Positions 28,333 through 36,798 of a stretch of 64,000 nucleotides of DNA are shown piece by piece (the stretch's first letter is position 1; every line of letters begins with the position of its first letter). The stretch lies in contig NZ_AP018828.1 in NCBI RefSeq assembly GCF_003966695.1, positions 898,001 to 962,000 on the forward strand. Reading direction: 5' to 3'. The translations under genes were made by a program, and so were the position numbers. Below the pieces are notes generated by a model, which was not told the origin of the DNA, made no database searches, and saw only the letters and a program-made list of their open reading frames with translations. This DNA is from Asticcacaulis excentricus (lineage in GTDB: Bacteria; Pseudomonadota; Alphaproteobacteria; Caulobacterales; Caulobacteraceae).

Positions 28333-28953
28333 TCAATCAGGCTCGCCGCGCAGAACAATAGGGTAAACCCCTGTAATATCAACCATATTCAGGCCTTGCG
28401 TCACCCGCCGGTGCGCATCACCTTCGGCCACCCAATATTCCACCCACAGCTCAGCCGCCTGCCGCAGATAAAAGCGCGGCAAATAACGCCCATCGCGCAG
28501 GCGGATGATCACCCCCTCCCCCGGCAGCGGTAAACGCTCGGTGTCATAGATGGCGAGGCTGCCCGCACGCAGATAAGGGCTCAGTTCGTCCGTCTGGATA
28601 CGCACCTGTTGCAGACCGGGCCGATGAAACGCCGCCAGATCAACGCCCCCCGAAGCCGAAAGACCGGCCGAAAGTCCCGCCGCCCCCCCCTGCGTCCCCT
28701 CGTGGGTCGCGTAAGGCATATCGGTCGCCAGCAATTCCGCCTCGGCCTCCAGATCGCGCAGCGTAAAGCCCAGAGCCCTCACGACTTTCGCGCGCACGGC
28801 CAGACGGTCGAGAAAAGCCCGGCTGTCGCCGCTTTCATAGCGCGCCCAGGTAGGTTGCGACGTACCGGCGGCCTCCGCCGCCTTGTCCTGCGACAGGCGC
28901 GCGCGCATCCGTAGCTGCGCCAGAGCCTGTCCGTAGATGAGCGCCTTGTCCAA
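28333..28953 (-). CDS. CI-like repressor with degenerate S24 peptidase domain
   Basis: 206 residues from the TTG at 28953, chosen because GGGAGG sits 6 bases upstream; a TTG at 29001 lacks a site. N-terminal HTH: LRMRARLSQDKAAEAAGTSQ then PTWARYESGDSRAF. The C-terminal ~90 residues have the LexA/CI-like fold pattern (TDELSPYLRAGSLAIYDTER), but the Ser of the GDSM-type motif and the catalytic Lys are replaced (DEL; LPRFY). It is therefore unlikely to self-cleave and may sense a ligand instead. Confidence 0.75.
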   Translation of the reverse strand: MDKALIYGQALAQLRMRARLSQDKAAEAAGTSQPTWARYESGDSRAFLDRLAVRAKVVRALGFTLRDLEAEAELLATDMPYATHEGTQGGAAGLSAGLSASGGVDLAAFHRPGLQQVRIQTDELSPYLRAGSLAIYDTERLPLPGEGVIIRLRDGRYLPRFYLRQAAELWVEYWVAEGDAHRRVTQGLNMVDITGVYPIVLRGEPD

Positions 28954-29128
28954 ATCTCGCCTCCCGCTTGCAGCATACTGCCGCAAGCGAGCGCCGGACA
29001 ACAGCCCTAATTCAAGGCCTAAGTTGCAATCTTAGCAACGAAGCGTTTTCAATTCACCCTCTATGCGCAACGCTTCAGGCACCTATATTGACGCTCAACA
29101 ACACCCTTTATTGCGAAAGGCCTACGCC

Positions 29129-29827
29129 ATGATCCAGCATCGCCCCTTTGAAAAGCTCTATAACGCCAAACACGGCTGGCTGAACGCCCGTCACCACTTT
29201 TCGTTTGCCGACTATTACGACCCCAACAACATGGGGTGGGGGTCGATCCGCGTGTGGAATGACGACGAAATCGACTCGAAGTCAGGCTTTCCGCCGCACC
29301 CCCACGCCGACATGGAAATCATCACCTATGTTCGCGAAGGCGCCATCACCCACGAAGACAATCTGGGCAATCGCGGCCGCACCGAAGCCGGCGATGTGCA
29401 GGTGATGTCGGCCGGAACCGGCATCCGTCACGCCGAATATAATGTCGAGGACGTGCTGACCAAGATCTTCCAGATCTGGGTCATCCCCGACAAACGCGGT
29501 CACGCCCCGCGCTGGGGGGCCAAGCCCTTCCCGAAAAGCGACCGGGCGGGCAAGTTCGTGGCGCTGGCATCGGGTTTTGATGACGATGCCGAGGCGCTGA
29601 AGATCAATACCCCGGCCCGTCTTCTGGGGGCGACGCTCCTCAGCGGTCAGTCGGAAACCTACGCGCCGCAAAAAGGCCGTCATGTTTACGTGGTCTTAGC
29701 CGCCGGACGTGCTAAGCTTAACGGCCTTGAGCTGAACGCGCGCGACGGGGCGGCCATCATCGACGAAGATGAGCTGACCTTCGAAGCGTTCGAAGACGCC
29801 GAAATTCTTCTTTTGGATGCTGCCTAG
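29129..29827 (+). CDS. Pirin family protein (YhaK/quercetinase type)
   Basis: 232 residues from the ATG at 29129. All four metal ligands of bicupin pirins are at their usual positions: His57 and His59 (FPPHPHADME), His101 and Glu103 (GIRHAEYN). Some members have quercetin dioxygenase activity. The stop codon is directly followed by the ATG of a small lipoprotein gene, so these and the next gene probably form a three-gene operon ending at 30529. Confidence 0.93.
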   Translation: MIQHRPFEKLYNAKHGWLNARHHFSFADYYDPNNMGWGSIRVWNDDEIDSKSGFPPHPHADMEIITYVREGAITHEDNLGNRGRTEAGDVQVMSAGTGIRHAEYNVEDVLTKIFQIWVIPDKRGHAPRWGAKPFPKSDRAGKFVALASGFDDDAEALKINTPARLLGATLLSGQSETYAPQKGRHVYVVLAAGRAKLNGLELNARDGAAIIDEDELTFEAFEDAEILLLDAA

Positions 29828-30052
29828 ATGCGCTTGAAACCGCTCCTTACCCTCACGGCCCTGATCGGGTTTCCCCTTTTTCTTCAGGGCTGTACAGCCG
29901 TAGCCGTCACCGGCGCGGCGGTCGGCACCGCCGTGGGGGTAACGGGAGCGGTCATCGGCACCACGGGGAAGGTCGTGGGCGCGGCCATCCCTGACGGCGA
30001 CGACAAAAAGAAGGATAAAAAAGACAAGAAGAACAAGAAGGACGAGGACTGA
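29828..30052 (+). CDS. Small lipoprotein with Lys/Asp-rich tail
   Basis: 74 residues. The lipoprotein signal ends in FLQGC (Cys22). A Gly/Ala/Val-rich segment (TGAAVGTAVGVTGAVIGTTG) follows, then a charged tail from residue ~57 made of Lys and Asp. The ATG directly follows the pirin stop with no gap. The next gene starts in its stop codon (TGATG). I do not recognise a function; the tail may contact cell wall or nucleic acid. Confidence 0.8.
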   Translation: MRLKPLLTLTALIGFPLFLQGCTAVAVTGAAVGTAVGVTGAVIGTTGKVVGAAIPDGDDKKKDKKDKKNKKDED

Positions 30053-30495
30053 TGCGGCTGTCTGCCCTGCGCCCGGTCGCGCTTCTGCCCCTGCTTGCCC
30101 TCGCCGCCTGTGGGCCAAAGATCGAAAAGCCCCCCGAGCCAGAATCGACCCAGGTCGATTCTCTGGCCGGCGTCGATCTCAATGCGCCGCTGAGCGTGAT
30201 CGGCACCGAGCCCTTCTGGTCGCTCAGCCTGACCGAACGCGATGTCACCTTTGAACGCCCCGGCGACGACGCGCAGGTCTTTCCGCGCCATCTGTTTGAG
30301 ATCAACAAGGACAAGAGCGGGCCCAAGCGGGCTGAGTTACTGTCGAATGAAATCAGCCTGACCCTGATCGCCCAGACCTGTTCGGACGGCATGAGCGACC
30401 GCGTCTATCCGCTGACCGCCGAAGTCAATTTCGGAGACGAAGTGCTCAAGGGCTGCGCCACCCCGACGGCCAAGCTGGAAAGCGAGAAGCCTTAA
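30052..30495 (+). CDS. Lipoprotein with COG3650-like domain
   Basis: 147 residues. The lipoprotein signal ends LALAACG. The domain is marked by SVIGTEPFWSLSLTERDVTF and ends with TCSDGMSDRVYPLTAEVNFG and KGCATP; the two later Cys may form a disulfide. This pattern is shared by small envelope proteins of the COG3650 type with unknown function. Coupled to the previous gene by a 1-base overlap. Confidence 0.75.
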   Translation: MRLSALRPVALLPLLALAACGPKIEKPPEPESTQVDSLAGVDLNAPLSVIGTEPFWSLSLTERDVTFERPGDDAQVFPRHLFEINKDKSGPKRAELLSNEISLTLIAQTCSDGMSDRVYPLTAEVNFGDEVLKGCATPTAKLESEKP

Positions 30496-30499
30496 GAAT

Positions 30500-30529
30500 A
30501 AAAAGGCCTCCCGGAGAGGAGGCCTTTTT
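30500..30529. terminator. Bidirectional terminator
   Basis: AAAAAGGCCTCC (30500-30511) pairs with GGAGGCCTTTTT (30518-30529), giving T-runs in both directions between convergent genes. Confidence 0.92.
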
Positions 30530-30549
30530 ATTTCAATATGTTATGCGGT

Positions 30550-31383
30550 TTAGTTCACCTTGACCGGAACCGGCACATCGCAGCCGGTAAGGCCTGCGGG
30601 ACTGGCCTTGCGTTTGGCTTCGACCAGGGCGGCAAATTCAGACGAATGGGTGTCCATCACCTCAACCTTCGGGCGCTCGGCTTCGGGCATGTCGGCCAGT
30701 ATCTGCACCTTGGTCATCACATCGGGGTCAACCGGCGGCTCACCCAGCTTCAGCTTGCGCACCACATCCAGCCCCACCAGCGTCATGCCAAAGGCCGTAT
30801 ATTTGCGCTCCAGTGCGTCCGTATAGGAGCGCATCAGAAAGAACTGGCTGTTGGCCGAATTGGGGTCTCCGGCGCGCGCCATGCCGAGCGTCCCTGAGCA
30901 ATAGAGCCCCCAGGTTTCGACCTTGCTGTCCTTGGTAATCGCCATCAGGTCATTGACCTGCGACTGCACCGGCAGGGCCTTGACGTAACCGGTCAGGATA
31001 CCACGCTCGGTCGTCAATGGCGTGATGTCGAGTGTGGTATCGCGGCGAATGATGAATTCACCCGGCACATTCGGCAATTCGGAATTGCCCTCACCCGTGC
31101 CCTTGGGGTCGCCGGTCTGCGCCATAAAGCCTTCGATGACGCGGTGGAATTTCAGCCCGTTGTAGAAGCCCTGCCGCGTCAGCGTCTTCATGCGCTCAAC
31201 GTGCTGCGGAGCCAGTTCGGGATACATTTCAACGATGACACGGCCTTTGTTCGTGTCGATCACCAGCGTATTATCGGCATCGACCGGACGATAGCCCGGC
31301 GTCGCCGCCACCGCAGTACCGGCCAGAAGCGTTGCGGCGATTGCCAGACCTGCCGCGCGCGCAGCCCCCATCTTAAACGTCAT
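30550..31383 (-). CDS. Periplasmic cyclophilin-type peptidyl-prolyl isomerase
   Basis: 277 residues with a signal peptide ending GTAVAA. Cyclophilin motifs are present: FYNGLKFHRVIEGFMAQTGD, GMARAGDPNSANSQFFLM and YTAFGMTLVGLDVV. It is longer than a minimal cyclophilin by insertions in the middle and a ~50-residue C-terminal extension. It should catalyse proline isomerisation during folding of exported proteins. Its ATG overlaps the coaD stop (TAATG), so it is coupled to coaD. Confidence 0.93.
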   Translation of the reverse strand: MTFKMGAARAAGLAIAATLLAGTAVAATPGYRPVDADNTLVIDTNKGRVIVEMYPELAPQHVERMKTLTRQGFYNGLKFHRVIEGFMAQTGDPKGTGEGNSELPNVPGEFIIRRDTTLDITPLTTERGILTGYVKALPVQSQVNDLMAITKDSKVETWGLYCSGTLGMARAGDPNSANSQFFLMRSYTDALERKYTAFGMTLVGLDVVRKLKLGEPPVDPDVMTKVQILADMPEAERPKVEVMDTHSSEFAALVEAKRKASPAGLTGCDVPVPVKVN

Positions 31384-31874
31384 TACTCTTTTCCAACCTT
31401 AGCCAAGAGCCGCTCAGCGACGCTTTTTGAAACGAACGGCGCGATATTGCCGCCCAATTGGGCTATTTCTTTGACCAATCGGGACGCAATCGCCTGATGC
31501 CGGGGATCGGCCATCAGAAACACCGTCTCGATCTCACGGTTCATCTGCTGGTTCATCGCCGTCATCTGAAACTCGTATTCGAAATCGGCCACCGCGCGCA
31601 AGCCGCGAATGATGACAGACGCCCCAAGTTCCTCGGCAAAGTGCATCAAAAGGCTGTCGAAGGGCAAGACCTCGACGCGATCGGCGAACAGAGCGCAGCT
31701 TTCGCGCAACATCTCGACCCGCTCATCCAGCGTGAAGACCGGTGCCTTGCCCGTATTGCGTGCCACACCGATCACCAGATGATCGACCAGCTTAACGGCC
31801 CGGCCGATAATGTCCGAGTGTCCGTTGGTGATCGGGTCGAAGGTTCCGGGGTAGAGCCCTATCCTTTTGGCCAT
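31383..31874 (-). CDS. coaD: Phosphopantetheine adenylyltransferase
   Basis: 163 residues. It makes dephospho-CoA from 4'-phosphopantetheine and ATP. Nucleotidyl-transferase motifs: YPGTFDPITNGHSDII (T/HxGH-type site), IIRGLRAVADFEYEFQM and SRLVKEIAQLGGN. The ATG at 31874 is set by AAGGAG and the family start MAKRIGLYPG. It lies 34 bp behind gyrA and is coupled to the PPIase gene. Confidence 0.96.
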   Translation of the reverse strand: MAKRIGLYPGTFDPITNGHSDIIGRAVKLVDHLVIGVARNTGKAPVFTLDERVEMLRESCALFADRVEVLPFDSLLMHFAEELGASVIIRGLRAVADFEYEFQMTAMNQQMNREIETVFLMADPRHQAIASRLVKEIAQLGGNIAPFVSKSVAERLLAKVGKE

Positions 31875-31908
31875 CTGACGTGGCTCCTTATTCAGTAATG
31901 GGTCAGCC

Positions 31909-34665
31909 TTATCCGGCATCGCCCCCGCTGGCAAGCTCAGCCTCGTCCGGGCCGTCCTCTTCGGCGGTTTCGGCCAGGCGCTCGACCGAGACGACCTTCT
32001 CACCTGAGGTACGGAAGATGGTCACGCCCTGCGTATTGCGGCCCGCCACACGGATCTGCGACACCGGCGTGCGGATCAGTTGCCCGCCATCGGTGACCAG
32101 CAGAAGCTGATCGGTGTCTTCGACCGGGAAGGAGGCGACCAGCTTGCCGCCGCGCTTCGACAGGTCGATGGCGACAATACCCTGACCGCCGCGACCGGTG
32201 CGGCGATAGTCGTAGGACGAAGTCCGCTTGCCAAAGCCCGTATCGGCAATGGTCAGGATGAACTCTTCGGCCGCGCCCAGTTCGGCAATGCGCTCGACGC
32301 TCAGCGACGCATCTTCCGCGCCCTCTTCGGCCTCGTCTTCGACCGCCGCCGGCGTGTCTTCGCCTTCGCCCGTCACCGCCGCACGCAGCGAAGCCGCGTG
32401 CTTCAGATAGGCGGCGCGTTCGGCTGGCGTGGCCTCAACGCGGCGCAGTATGGCCATGGAGATAACTGTGTCGTCCTCACCCAGACGCACGCCGCGCACG
32501 CCGGTCGAGTCGCGGCCCTTGAATACGCGCACCTCATCGACGGCGAAGCGGATCGAGCGGCCCGATGCCGTGGACAAGAGCACGTCCTGATCCTCGGTGC
32601 ACAGGGCCACGCCAACAATGGCGTCACCGTCTTCGAGCTTCATGGCGATCTTGCCGGCGCGGTTGACGTTGACGAAGTCCGACAGCTTGTTGCGGCGCAC
32701 GTCGCCGGAGCGCGTGGCAAACACGATATCCAGACGATCCCAGGTGGCTTCATCCTCTGGCAGGGTCAGGATGTTGGTCACTGTCTCGTGCTTGTCCAGC
32801 GGCAGCAGGTTGACGAAGGCCTTGCCCTTGGACTGCGGATTACCGAGGGGCAGACGCCACACCTTCAGCTTATAGGCCTTACCCGTTGAGGAGAAGAACA
32901 GCATCGGCTGGTGCGTCGAGGCCGCATAGATGCCGGTGATGGCGTCCTCATCCTTCATCGCCATGCCCGAACGGCCCTTACCACCGCGGTGCTGGGTGCG
33001 GTAGGCGCTGAGCGGGGTGCGCTTGACGTAGCCCGAATGGGTCACGGTCACCACCATGTCCTCACGCGGGATCAGGTCTTCGTCCTCGATATCGGCTTCG
33101 CCATCGACGATGAGGCTGCGGCGCGGCTCCGCATAGAGGGCCTTCACCTCTTCCAGCTCCTCGCGCACGATGCTGAGGATGCGTTCACGCGACGACAGGA
33201 TGGCGAGATATTCGGCGATAGAGGCCGCCAGGGTGCGGGCTTCACCGAAGATTTCATCACGGCCCAGACCGGTCAGACGCGACAGGGTCAGGGCCAGAAT
33301 GGCGCGCGCCTGTTCTTCGGTCAGCCGCACCTCGCCGCCTTCAAAGACGATCGAGCGCGGATCAGCGATCAGTTCGATCAGCGGCGACATGTCCCCGGCG
33401 GGCCAGTTGCGCGCCGTCAGGCGTTCGCGGGCTTCGGTCGGATCGACCGAGGAACGGATGATGTGGATGATTTCGTCGATATTGGCCACGGCAATGGCCA
33501 GACCGACCAGCACGTGGCCCCGGTCACGCGCCTTGTTCAGTTCAAAGCGGGTACGGCGGACCACCACCTCTTCGCGGAAATCGAGGAAGATTTCCAGCAA
33601 CTTACGCAAGCCCATCTGCTGCGGGCGGCCATGGTTGAGCGCCAGCATATTGACGCCGAAGCTCGTTTGCAGGGCCGAATAGCGATAAAGCTGATTCAGA
33701 ATGACATCGCCGGAGGCGTCGCGCTTCAGTTCGACCACCACGCGCATCCCCTGACGGTCCGATTCGTCGCGGATGTCGGAGATGCCTTCGATGCGCTTTT
33801 CGCGCACCATTTCCGCAATATGCTCGATCAGGGTCGCCTTATTCACCTGATACGGCAATTCGGTGATGATGATGGCTTCGCGGTCCTTGCGGATGGTTTC
33901 GACCGAGGCCTTGCCGCGCATAATGACCGAACCGCGGCCGGTCAGCAGCGCCTGACGCGCGCCGGAACGGCCAAGGATTTCACCACCCGTCGGAAAGTCC
34001 GGACCGGGCACGATGCCCAGCAGGGTTTCGGCGCTCACCTGCGGGTCATCGAGCATGGCCAGACAGGCCTCGATGATTTCGCCCAGATTGTGCGGCGGGA
34101 TATTGGTCGCCATACCGACCGCGATGCCGCCGGCCCCATTGACCAGCAGGTTCGGGATGCGCGACGGCAGAACCGACGGTTCTTGGCGCGCACCGTCGTA
34201 GTTGTCGTTAAAATCGACCGTGTTTTTGTCGATATCGGCAATCAGCGACTCCGCCGCGCGCGTCATGCGGCTTTCGGTGTAACGCATGGCCGCCGGCGGG
34301 TCGCCATCGACCGAGCCGAAATTGCCCTGACCATCGACCAGCAGCAGGCGCATCGAAAACGGCTGCGCCATCCGCACCAGCGCGTCATAGATGGCACCAT
34401 CGCCGTGCGGATGGTAGCGACCCATCACGTCGCCGACGATATTGGCCGACTTGACGTACTTCTTGTCGTGGGTACGGCCCTCTTCGTACATGGCATAGAC
34501 GATGCGCCGGTGCACGGGCTTCAGGCCGTCGCGCGCATCGGGCAGGGCGCGCGAAACGATCACGCTCATGGCGTAGTCGAGATAGGAACGCTTGAGTTCA
34601 TCCTCGATGGTGACGTGCGAAATGCCGTGCGGCGTCGGCAGGCCGGTAGCAGGAGTATCGGTCAT
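31909..34665 (-). CDS. gyrA: DNA gyrase subunit A
   Basis: 918 residues. It cuts and rejoins DNA in the gyrase A2B2 complex. The catalytic Tyr is Y129 ([10 protein letters not shown]). The quinolone pocket reads [18 protein letters not shown]: the residue matching E. coli Ser83 is Gly90, and the one matching Asp87 is Asp94. The C-terminal beta-pinwheel contains the GyrA-box-like [10 protein letters not shown]. An acidic insert ([12 protein letters not shown]) interrupts the C-terminal domain. gyrA-coaD-PPIase look like one transcript. Confidence 0.97.
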   Translation of the reverse strand: MTDTPATGLPTPHGISHVTIEDELKRSYLDYAMSVIVSRALPDARDGLKPVHRRIVYAMYEEGRTHDKKYVKSANIVGDVMGRYHPHGDGAIYDALVRMAQPFSMRLLLVDGQGNFGSVDGDPPAAMRYTESRMTRAAESLIADIDKNTVDFNDNYDGARQEPSVLPSRIPNLLVNGAGGIAVGMATNIPPHNLGEIIEACLAMLDDPQVSAETLLGIVPGPDFPTGGEILGRSGARQALLTGRGSVIMRGKASVETIRKDREAIIITELPYQVNKATLIEHIAEMVREKRIEGISDIRDESDRQGMRVVVELKRDASGDVILNQLYRYSALQTSFGVNMLALNHGRPQQMGLRKLLEIFLDFREEVVVRRTRFELNKARDRGHVLVGLAIAVANIDEIIHIIRSSVDPTEARERLTARNWPAGDMSPLIELIADPRSIVFEGGEVRLTEEQARAILALTLSRLTGLGRDEIFGEARTLAASIAEYLAILSSRERILSIVREELEEVKALYAEPRRSLIVDGEADIEDEDLIPREDMVVTVTHSGYVKRTPLSAYRTQHRGGKGRSGMAMKDEDAITGIYAASTHQPMLFFSSTGKAYKLKVWRLPLGNPQSKGKAFVNLLPLDKHETVTNILTLPEDEATWDRLDIVFATRSGDVRRNKLSDFVNVNRAGKIAMKLEDGDAIVGVALCTEDQDVLLSTASGRSIRFAVDEVRVFKGRDSTGVRGVRLGEDDTVISMAILRRVEATPAERAAYLKHAASLRAAVTGEGEDTPAAVEDEAEEGAEDASLSVERIAELGAAEEFILTIADTGFGKRTSSYDYRRTGRGGQGIVAIDLSKRGGKLVASFPVEDTDQLLLVTDGGQLIRTPVSQIRVAGRNTQGVTIFRTSGEKVVSVERLAETAEEDGPDEAELASGGDAG

Positions 34666-34942
34666 GAAGCCCGTTTCATTGCATAGTCAAGATTGGGTTT
34701 CGTTCAGGTTGAATCGAACCCCAATCTAACATTTTGTTTGGTCGCGCATGTGAGCCCAAAAACCGTTTCACACTTTTTGGTATGCGCTCCAGGCGCTCGA
34801 CGGGAATCACACGTCGGCGCACTGGTTAACGCGCACCGTAGCACTTTTGCGACTAATCCCCAAATCCGGAAGGCGTTTTAGGGGAATTCAGAGCCCGCCT
34901 GTTAACATTTATTTTGCGTGCGGACCGGCCTGAAACGCCCAC
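34666..34942. promoter_or_regulatory. gyrA upstream region with imperfect inverted repeat
   Basis: 277 bp with no convincing gene. Immediately upstream of gyrA, an imperfect inverted repeat runs 34689-34728 (GATTGGGTTTCG paired with CGAACCCCAATC, one mismatch). It may be an operator or a leader hairpin of the gyrA transcript. The rest is less GC-rich and should hold the gyrA promoter, which I cannot pin down. Confidence 0.45.
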
Positions 34943-34969
34943 AAAAAAGCCTGCGGTTTGACCGCAGGC
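34943..34969 (-). terminator. ssb terminator
   Basis: GCCTGCGGT/ACCGCAGGC (34949-34957 and 34961-34969) with a 3-nt loop, then TTTTTT on the minus strand. It lies 24 bp after the ssb stop. Confidence 0.92.
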
Positions 34970-34992
34970 CTTGGGTTCGAATCGCGCCCGAT

Positions 34993-35511
34993 TTAAAACG
35001 GAATTTCGTCGTCCAGATCGAAGTTCTGCTTGGGGCCGGAGCCTTGCGCCTTCGGGCCCGAAGAGGCCGGGGCCCCGTAGCCGCCATCATCAAAACCGCC
35101 GCCATAGCCGCCGCCCTGATCATAGCCGCCCGAAGAGGACGACCCGCCGCCGCTGTCGCCACGGCCGCCCAGCAGCGTCAGATTGCCGTTGAAGCGTTGC
35201 AGCACGATTTCGGTGGTGTACTTTTCGACACCCTGCTGATCGGTCCACTTGCGGGTTTGCAGCGAACCTTCGAGATAGACGGTCGAGCCCTTGCGCAGGT
35301 ACTGCTCGGCGATCTTGGCCAGGTTGTCATTGAAGATAACGACGCGGTGCCACTCTGTCTTTTCCTTGCGCTCGCCCGTCATCTTGTCGCGCCACTGTTC
35401 CGAAGTGGCCACCGTCAGATTGGCGACGCGCTCCCCCGAATTGAGCGTGCGGATTTCCGGGTCCTTGCCCAGATTGCCGATAATGATGACCTTGTTGACC
35501 GAGCCCGCCAT
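34993..35511 (-). CDS. ssb: Single-stranded DNA-binding protein
   Basis: 172 residues from the ATG at 35511 (AAGG upstream). The OB-fold domain is residues 1-110 ([20 protein letters not shown], then [20 protein letters not shown]). A Gly/Ser-rich linker follows, and the acidic tip DLDDEIPF, which recruits repair and replication proteins, closes the sequence. The frame runs on upstream to 35550 without family similarity. Single-gene unit with its own terminator. Confidence 0.97.
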   Translation of the reverse strand: MAGSVNKVIIIGNLGKDPEIRTLNSGERVANLTVATSEQWRDKMTGERKEKTEWHRVVIFNDNLAKIAEQYLRKGSTVYLEGSLQTRKWTDQQGVEKYTTEIVLQRFNGNLTLLGGRGDSGGGSSSSGGYDQGGGYGGGFDDGGYGAPASSGPKAQGSGPKQNFDLDDEIPF

Positions 35512-35645
35512 GCGCTGCGCCTTCCGTTCTGCCCGCGATTCGGCGGACACATTAATTGCTAAGGTCTGAGCATAGGCGGCAAAACGCCGCTTGCCAAGTC
35601 GATGTTAACGTTTTGTTCACATCTTTTCGCGCTGCGCGGGAGCCC

Positions 35646-36092
35646 TTATTTCTTTTCAGGCAGATTGTCCGGGAGGGTCTGCGGCTCCGAGAAATTGCGA
35701 TCGCGCGGCACCTCAAAGGCGCTGGGGATGACCAGACGCCCGTCAGGGGCCTTGGTCAGGAAAGGCATAGCCGGGCCTTCAAAATGCTTGGAAATGCGAA
35801 TGCCGCGCGGCGTGGACCACAGGAAGGTGCCGTTATAGACCCCGACAATCTCCTTGCGCGGCGACCCTATGCTGAGGAACTTGATGCGCAGGGCGTCGAG
35901 ATGCGCCGCGCAATATTCCAGCGATGGCACGTCTTTTTTGATGACGTTGAACTTCGGCGGCTGATCCTTTGGAAAGCCGATGTGGAAGCAGACATTCTTC
36001 GCATCGGGCGCTTCGACGGCCGTCTTTTCGCACCCGGCCAGCGCCAGACAGGCGGCCCCGGCGACAAGCCACAGAACAGGTTTCATCGCCAT
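35646..36092 (-). CDS. Lipoprotein of unknown function
   Basis: 148 residues; GGAG precedes the ATG at 36092. The lipoprotein signal ends LALAGCE. Two Cys (KNVCFHIG and LEYCAAHL) could pair. The motif VGVYNGTFLWSTPRGI is distinctive, but I do not recognise the family. It lies 10 bp behind the TM-anchored gene upstream and is probably co-transcribed with it. Confidence 0.75.
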   Translation of the reverse strand: MAMKPVLWLVAGAACLALAGCEKTAVEAPDAKNVCFHIGFPKDQPPKFNVIKKDVPSLEYCAAHLDALRIKFLSIGSPRKEIVGVYNGTFLWSTPRGIRISKHFEGPAMPFLTKAPDGRLVIPSAFEVPRDRNFSEPQTLPDNLPEKK

Positions 36093-36102
36093 GAGTGGCT
36101 CC

Positions 36103-36753
36103 TTACTTTACTGAGCAGCCCTGACCCTGTTCGAGCAGGGTACGGAAGGTCTTGTTATCATCCGAAATTTCAACGCGCTTGGGCACCAGGCGCAGAGTCT
36201 GACTGCCCCAGCGGCCATAGGAGGCCGAACCCGGACGTTCGCAGCGACCGTCAAACAGCAGGGTCGCGCAGGCGTTCAGCGAAATACCGTCCGACAGACG
36301 CGTCCACTCGTTACCGGCAAAGCGCAGACAGGCCCCGGACGGCCCCGTGGTCGGGGCGGTTGCGGCCACGGGCTCACCCGAATCGACGACCACGGGCGCC
36401 ACCTTGTCGGCCGAAATGACCGGCGGCGGAGCCAGAGAGGCGGTCGGGGCAGCGGTCATTTCGCCGCTTTCATCGACGCCGACATCAAGCGCATTGGCGG
36501 CCACGCCGTTCTTTTTGGCGCAGTCGGCGATGGTCAGTTGCCCCACAAATTCCCCATTGACGAAACAGCGCAGCGTCTTCTTGGCGTCGAGGGTCGGCGC
36601 ATCGTCGATGTCGAGGACAAGGCCCGGACCTTCGGTATTCATGCGCGGCGATTCTTTTTGCGAACTGGAGATCGCCCATCCGATCAGCACCGCCAGCAAC
36701 AGGGCCCCGCCTGCACCCGCCAGCCAGATCGTCTGCTTTCGATTCAGCGCCAT
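36103..36753 (-). CDS. Membrane-anchored envelope protein of unknown function
   Basis: 216 residues from the ATG at 36753, with AGGGG upstream. One N-terminal transmembrane helix (TIWLAGAGGALLLAVLIGWA) anchors a periplasmic domain. A Cys-containing segment near 60-80 (LRCFVNGEFVGQLTIADCAK) is followed by a Pro/Ala/Thr-rich linker and a C-terminal domain with four Cys (GACLRFAG, LNACATLLFDGRCERPG, GQGCSVK). Disulfides are likely. Family not recognised. Confidence 0.7.
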   Translation of the reverse strand: MALNRKQTIWLAGAGGALLLAVLIGWAISSSQKESPRMNTEGPGLVLDIDDAPTLDAKKTLRCFVNGEFVGQLTIADCAKKNGVAANALDVGVDESGEMTAAPTASLAPPPVISADKVAPVVVDSGEPVAATAPTTGPSGACLRFAGNEWTRLSDGISLNACATLLFDGRCERPGSASYGRWGSQTLRLVPKRVEISDDNKTFRTLLEQGQGCSVK

Positions 36754-36798
36754 AATCCATCCCCTCGGAGGTGAGTTCATCTCCCCCTAAAGGCCTGT

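Noticed and set aside
32911-34686. 591-residue open frame opposite gyrA
   Set aside because: Antisense shadow produced by GC-rich codon bias; gyrA on the other strand is unmistakable.
34693-34881. 62-residue open frame between gyrA and ssb
   Set aside because: No ribosome site, and it starts within the inverted repeat upstream of gyrA; probably chance.
34974-34984. GGGTTCGAATC, like the T-arm of a tRNA
   Set aside because: No acceptor stem, D-arm or anticodon arm can be built around it, and it lies between the ssb terminator and the ssb stop codon.
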